Origin: JAHJRN01 sp043805355
GTDB taxonomy: Bacteria; Patescibacteriota; Patescibacteriia; 2-12-FULL-60-25
Length of the DNA: 12,463 nucleotides
NCBI GenBank assembly: GCA_043805355.1
Contig: JAZDIB010000004.1
Location: 1 to 12,463 of the forward strand
Direction of reading: 5' to 3'
In this document: positions 11,083 through 12,463 of the stretch, piece by piece
Layout of the letters: the number at the start of each line of letters is the position of its first letter
How positions within the stretch are numbered: the first letter of the stretch is position 1
Notes under the pieces: model-generated
What the model was told of the DNA's origin: nothing
What the model saw: the letters and a program-made list of their open reading frames with translations, nothing else
Database searches by the model: none
Program-made: the position numbers and the translations under genes

Positions 11083-12428
11083 AGGTCGATGGAATCGGCG
11101 AAGCGCGGCACGTCCGCCGCGATGCCGAGGTCTTCGGTGATGCGCGAGGCGAGCGCGGCCGCCGCGTCCTCTTCGCCGTGCGTGCAGTAGACGTGCTTGG
11201 GGAGTTTCTTCGCGGTCCGGAGCCACTCCAGGAGCTTTGGTTGATCCGCGTGCGCGCTGTAGGCGCCGATGGGCACGACGCTCGCCTTGACGTCGATGCG
11301 CTCGCCGAGCACGTCCACACGCTTTTCCCCGGTGTAGAGCTTCCTCCCGAGCGTCCCGTGCGCCTGGTATCCGATGATAAGGAGCGTGTTCTTCCTGTTC
11401 CCGAGATACCGCACGAGATGGTGCTGGATGCGTCCGCCGTTCATCATGCCTGATCCGGAGATGATGATCTTGGGCGAGGGCGATCCGTTGATGGCCTTCG
11501 ATTCCTCCCGCGTCCTGGTCGTCACGAGCCCCGGCACGTCGAAGAAATCGTTGCCGGTCGAGACCATCTTGATGGCCGCGGCGTCGTAGTATTTCGGGAA
11601 CCGCTTGATGATCTTCGTGATCTCGATGGCCATGGGGCTGTCGAGATACGTGTCCACCTCGGGCACGAGCCGGTTCTCCACGAGATGATGAAGCTCGTAG
11701 AGGAGCTGTTGCGTTCGTTCGACGGCGAAGGCCGGGATGATGAGCGTCCCCTTCCGTTTGATGGTGTCCGCGATCACGGCGCGGAGCTTGGTCCCGCGCG
11801 TGGACTCGTCCTCGTGGATGCGGTTGCCGTACGTCGATTCGATGATGGCCACGTCTGCCTGCGCGAGCTGGGCCGTCGGCCGCAGGATGGGGACGTCGCG
11901 GTTGCCGAGGTCGCCCGAGAACGCGACGCGCGGTCCCCCCTTCTCCTCCATCTCGACGAAGGCGCTGCCGAAGATGTGTCCCGCCTCGCGGAAACGGAAC
12001 GAGAGGTCGCCGATAGCGACCTTGCGGGAATAGTCGACGTCCCGGAAGCGCTTCGCCACGCCTTCGACGTCCTTGCGCTCGTAGAGCTTCGGCCGGTACT
12101 CGCGCTTGAACTCGTCGTTCATGATCTGCTCCGCGTCCTCCAGCACGACGTTCGCGATCTCCGTGGTCGGGGGCGTGGCGTAGATATCGCCCTTGAACTT
12201 CTCTTTCACGAGCTTGGGGAGACGTCCGACGTGGTCCAGATGGCCGTGCGTCACGATGGCGGCGTCCACGGTCGCGGGGTCGAAGCCGAATTCGCGGAAG
12301 TTCTTCGCGTCCGTGAAGGCGGAACCCTGGAACATGCCGCAATCCACGAGCACGCGCGTCGTGCGCGTCTCCACGAGCATGCAGGAGCCCGTGACCTCGC
12401 GCGCCGCCCCGAAGAACGAGATCCGCAT
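11079..12428 (-). CDS. Beta-CASP metallo-beta-lactamase ribonuclease (CPSF/Ysh1-like)
   Basis: A 449-aa member of the MBL-fold RNA-processing nucleases related to eukaryotic CPSF73/Ysh1. Residues: the MBL metal motif HGHLDH (61-66), H151 in AGHIFGSA, D173 in SGDLGN, then the beta-CASP insert with motif A LDSPMA (D263), motif B GYQAHGTLGR (H357), motif C SAHAD (H393), and H417 in YCTHGEE. All metal ligands are present, so it should be an active Zn-dependent endo- and/or 5'-3' exoribonuclease. It lacks the KH domains of archaeal homologues and the C-terminal extension of RNase J. I start it at ATG 12428 (MRISFFGAAREVTGS, the usual family start) because the upstream in-frame ATG at 12449 lies within the predicted -10 element. 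It is first in an operon with the EamA transporter and glycosidase. Confidence 0.94.
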   Translation of the reverse strand: MRISFFGAAREVTGSCMLVETRTTRVLVDCGMFQGSAFTDAKNFREFGFDPATVDAAIVTHGHLDHVGRLPKLVKEKFKGDIYATPPTTEIANVVLEDAEQIMNDEFKREYRPKLYERKDVEGVAKRFRDVDYSRKVAIGDLSFRFREAGHIFGSAFVEMEEKGGPRVAFSGDLGNRDVPILRPTAQLAQADVAIIESTYGNRIHEDESTRGTKLRAVIADTIKRKGTLIIPAFAVERTQQLLYELHHLVENRLVPEVDTYLDSPMAIEITKIIKRFPKYYDAAAIKMVSTGNDFFDVPGLVTTRTREESKAINGSPSPKIIISGSGMMNGGRIQHHLVRYLGNRKNTLLIIGYQAHGTLGRKLYTGEKRVDVLGERIDVKASVVPIGAYSAHADQPKLLEWLRTAKKLPKHVYCTHGEEDAAAALASRITEDLGIAADVPRFADSIDL

Positions 12429-12439
12429 AAGACCGTACG

Positions 12440-12448
12440 ATTGTAGCA
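12440..12448 (-). promoter_or_regulatory. Extended -10 promoter element of the beta-CASP operon
   Basis: On the minus strand TGCTACAAT gives an extended -10 (TG-N-TACAAT, five of six matches). The predicted start, near 12433, lies only about 5 nt before ATG 12428, so the mRNA would be almost leaderless and no ribosome site fits between them. Any -35 would fall at or beyond the window edge. Confidence 0.6.
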
Positions 12449-12463
12449 TGGATGACGTGCGTG

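Noticed and set aside
10171..12342. A 723-codon minus-strand open frame covering the transporter and part of the nuclease gene
   Set aside because: Only its last 304 codons are the EamA transporter. The upstream part is an Arg/His-rich out-of-frame reading of the beta-CASP gene, whose own frame has all catalytic motifs, so there is no fusion protein.

Overview
This 12,463-base window is gene-dense and GC-rich. It carries protein-coding genes and regulatory DNA; I see no rRNA, tRNA, CRISPR array, transposase or phage gene. Short intergenic gaps, overlapping ATGA junctions, sigma70-type promoters and intrinsic terminators show it is bacterial. The mix of an adenosylcobalamin-dependent ribonucleotide reductase with a stand-alone corrinoid adenosyltransferase, several small unrecognised proteins, a membrane-anchored glycosidase and a beta-CASP nuclease would fit a candidate-phylum bacterium such as Patescibacteria/CPR. 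That placement is a guess: no marker gene in the window tests it.

Layout. Positions 1-1244 (minus): rmuC, followed by an ATGA-overlapping membrane-anchored protein that runs off the left edge. Positions 1349-2086 (plus): an 84-aa very acidic protein, then a 132-aa unknown protein whose predicted promoter lies inside a 14-bp-arm inverted repeat; a clear terminator follows. Positions 2129-3328 (minus): a corrinoid adenosyltransferase and a six-helix membrane protein in one operon. Positions 3364-3714 (plus): a 116-aa unknown protein with a TTG start behind a perfect AGGAGG, then a terminator. Positions 3813-7037 (minus): a full-length class II ribonucleotide reductase (nrdJ), preceded by two NrdR boxes on either side of an extended -10 element.

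Positions 7252-7361 hold a REP-like cluster of palindromes. Positions 7363-7944 (minus) encode a DEDDy-type 3'-5' exonuclease-like protein. Positions 8104-8704 (minus) hold a two-gene operon of small unknown proteins, read from a near-consensus promoter through a roughly 190-nt leader rich in stem-loops. Just upstream, 8941-9068 holds two further inverted-repeat structures. Positions 9093-12428 (minus) form a three-gene operon: beta-CASP metallo-beta-lactamase ribonuclease, EamA-type transporter, and membrane-anchored clan-A glycoside hydrolase.

How the genes fit together. The adenosyltransferase makes the cofactor that NrdJ needs, so the centre of the window is a dNTP-supply locus, and NrdR probably represses nrdJ when deoxynucleotides are plentiful. 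RmuC, the DEDDy protein and the beta-CASP enzyme are nucleic-acid processing functions. The best places to look for something undescribed are the structured leader at 8705-8895, the 85-nt structured element at 8984-9068, and the palindrome around the -35 element at 1622-1654.
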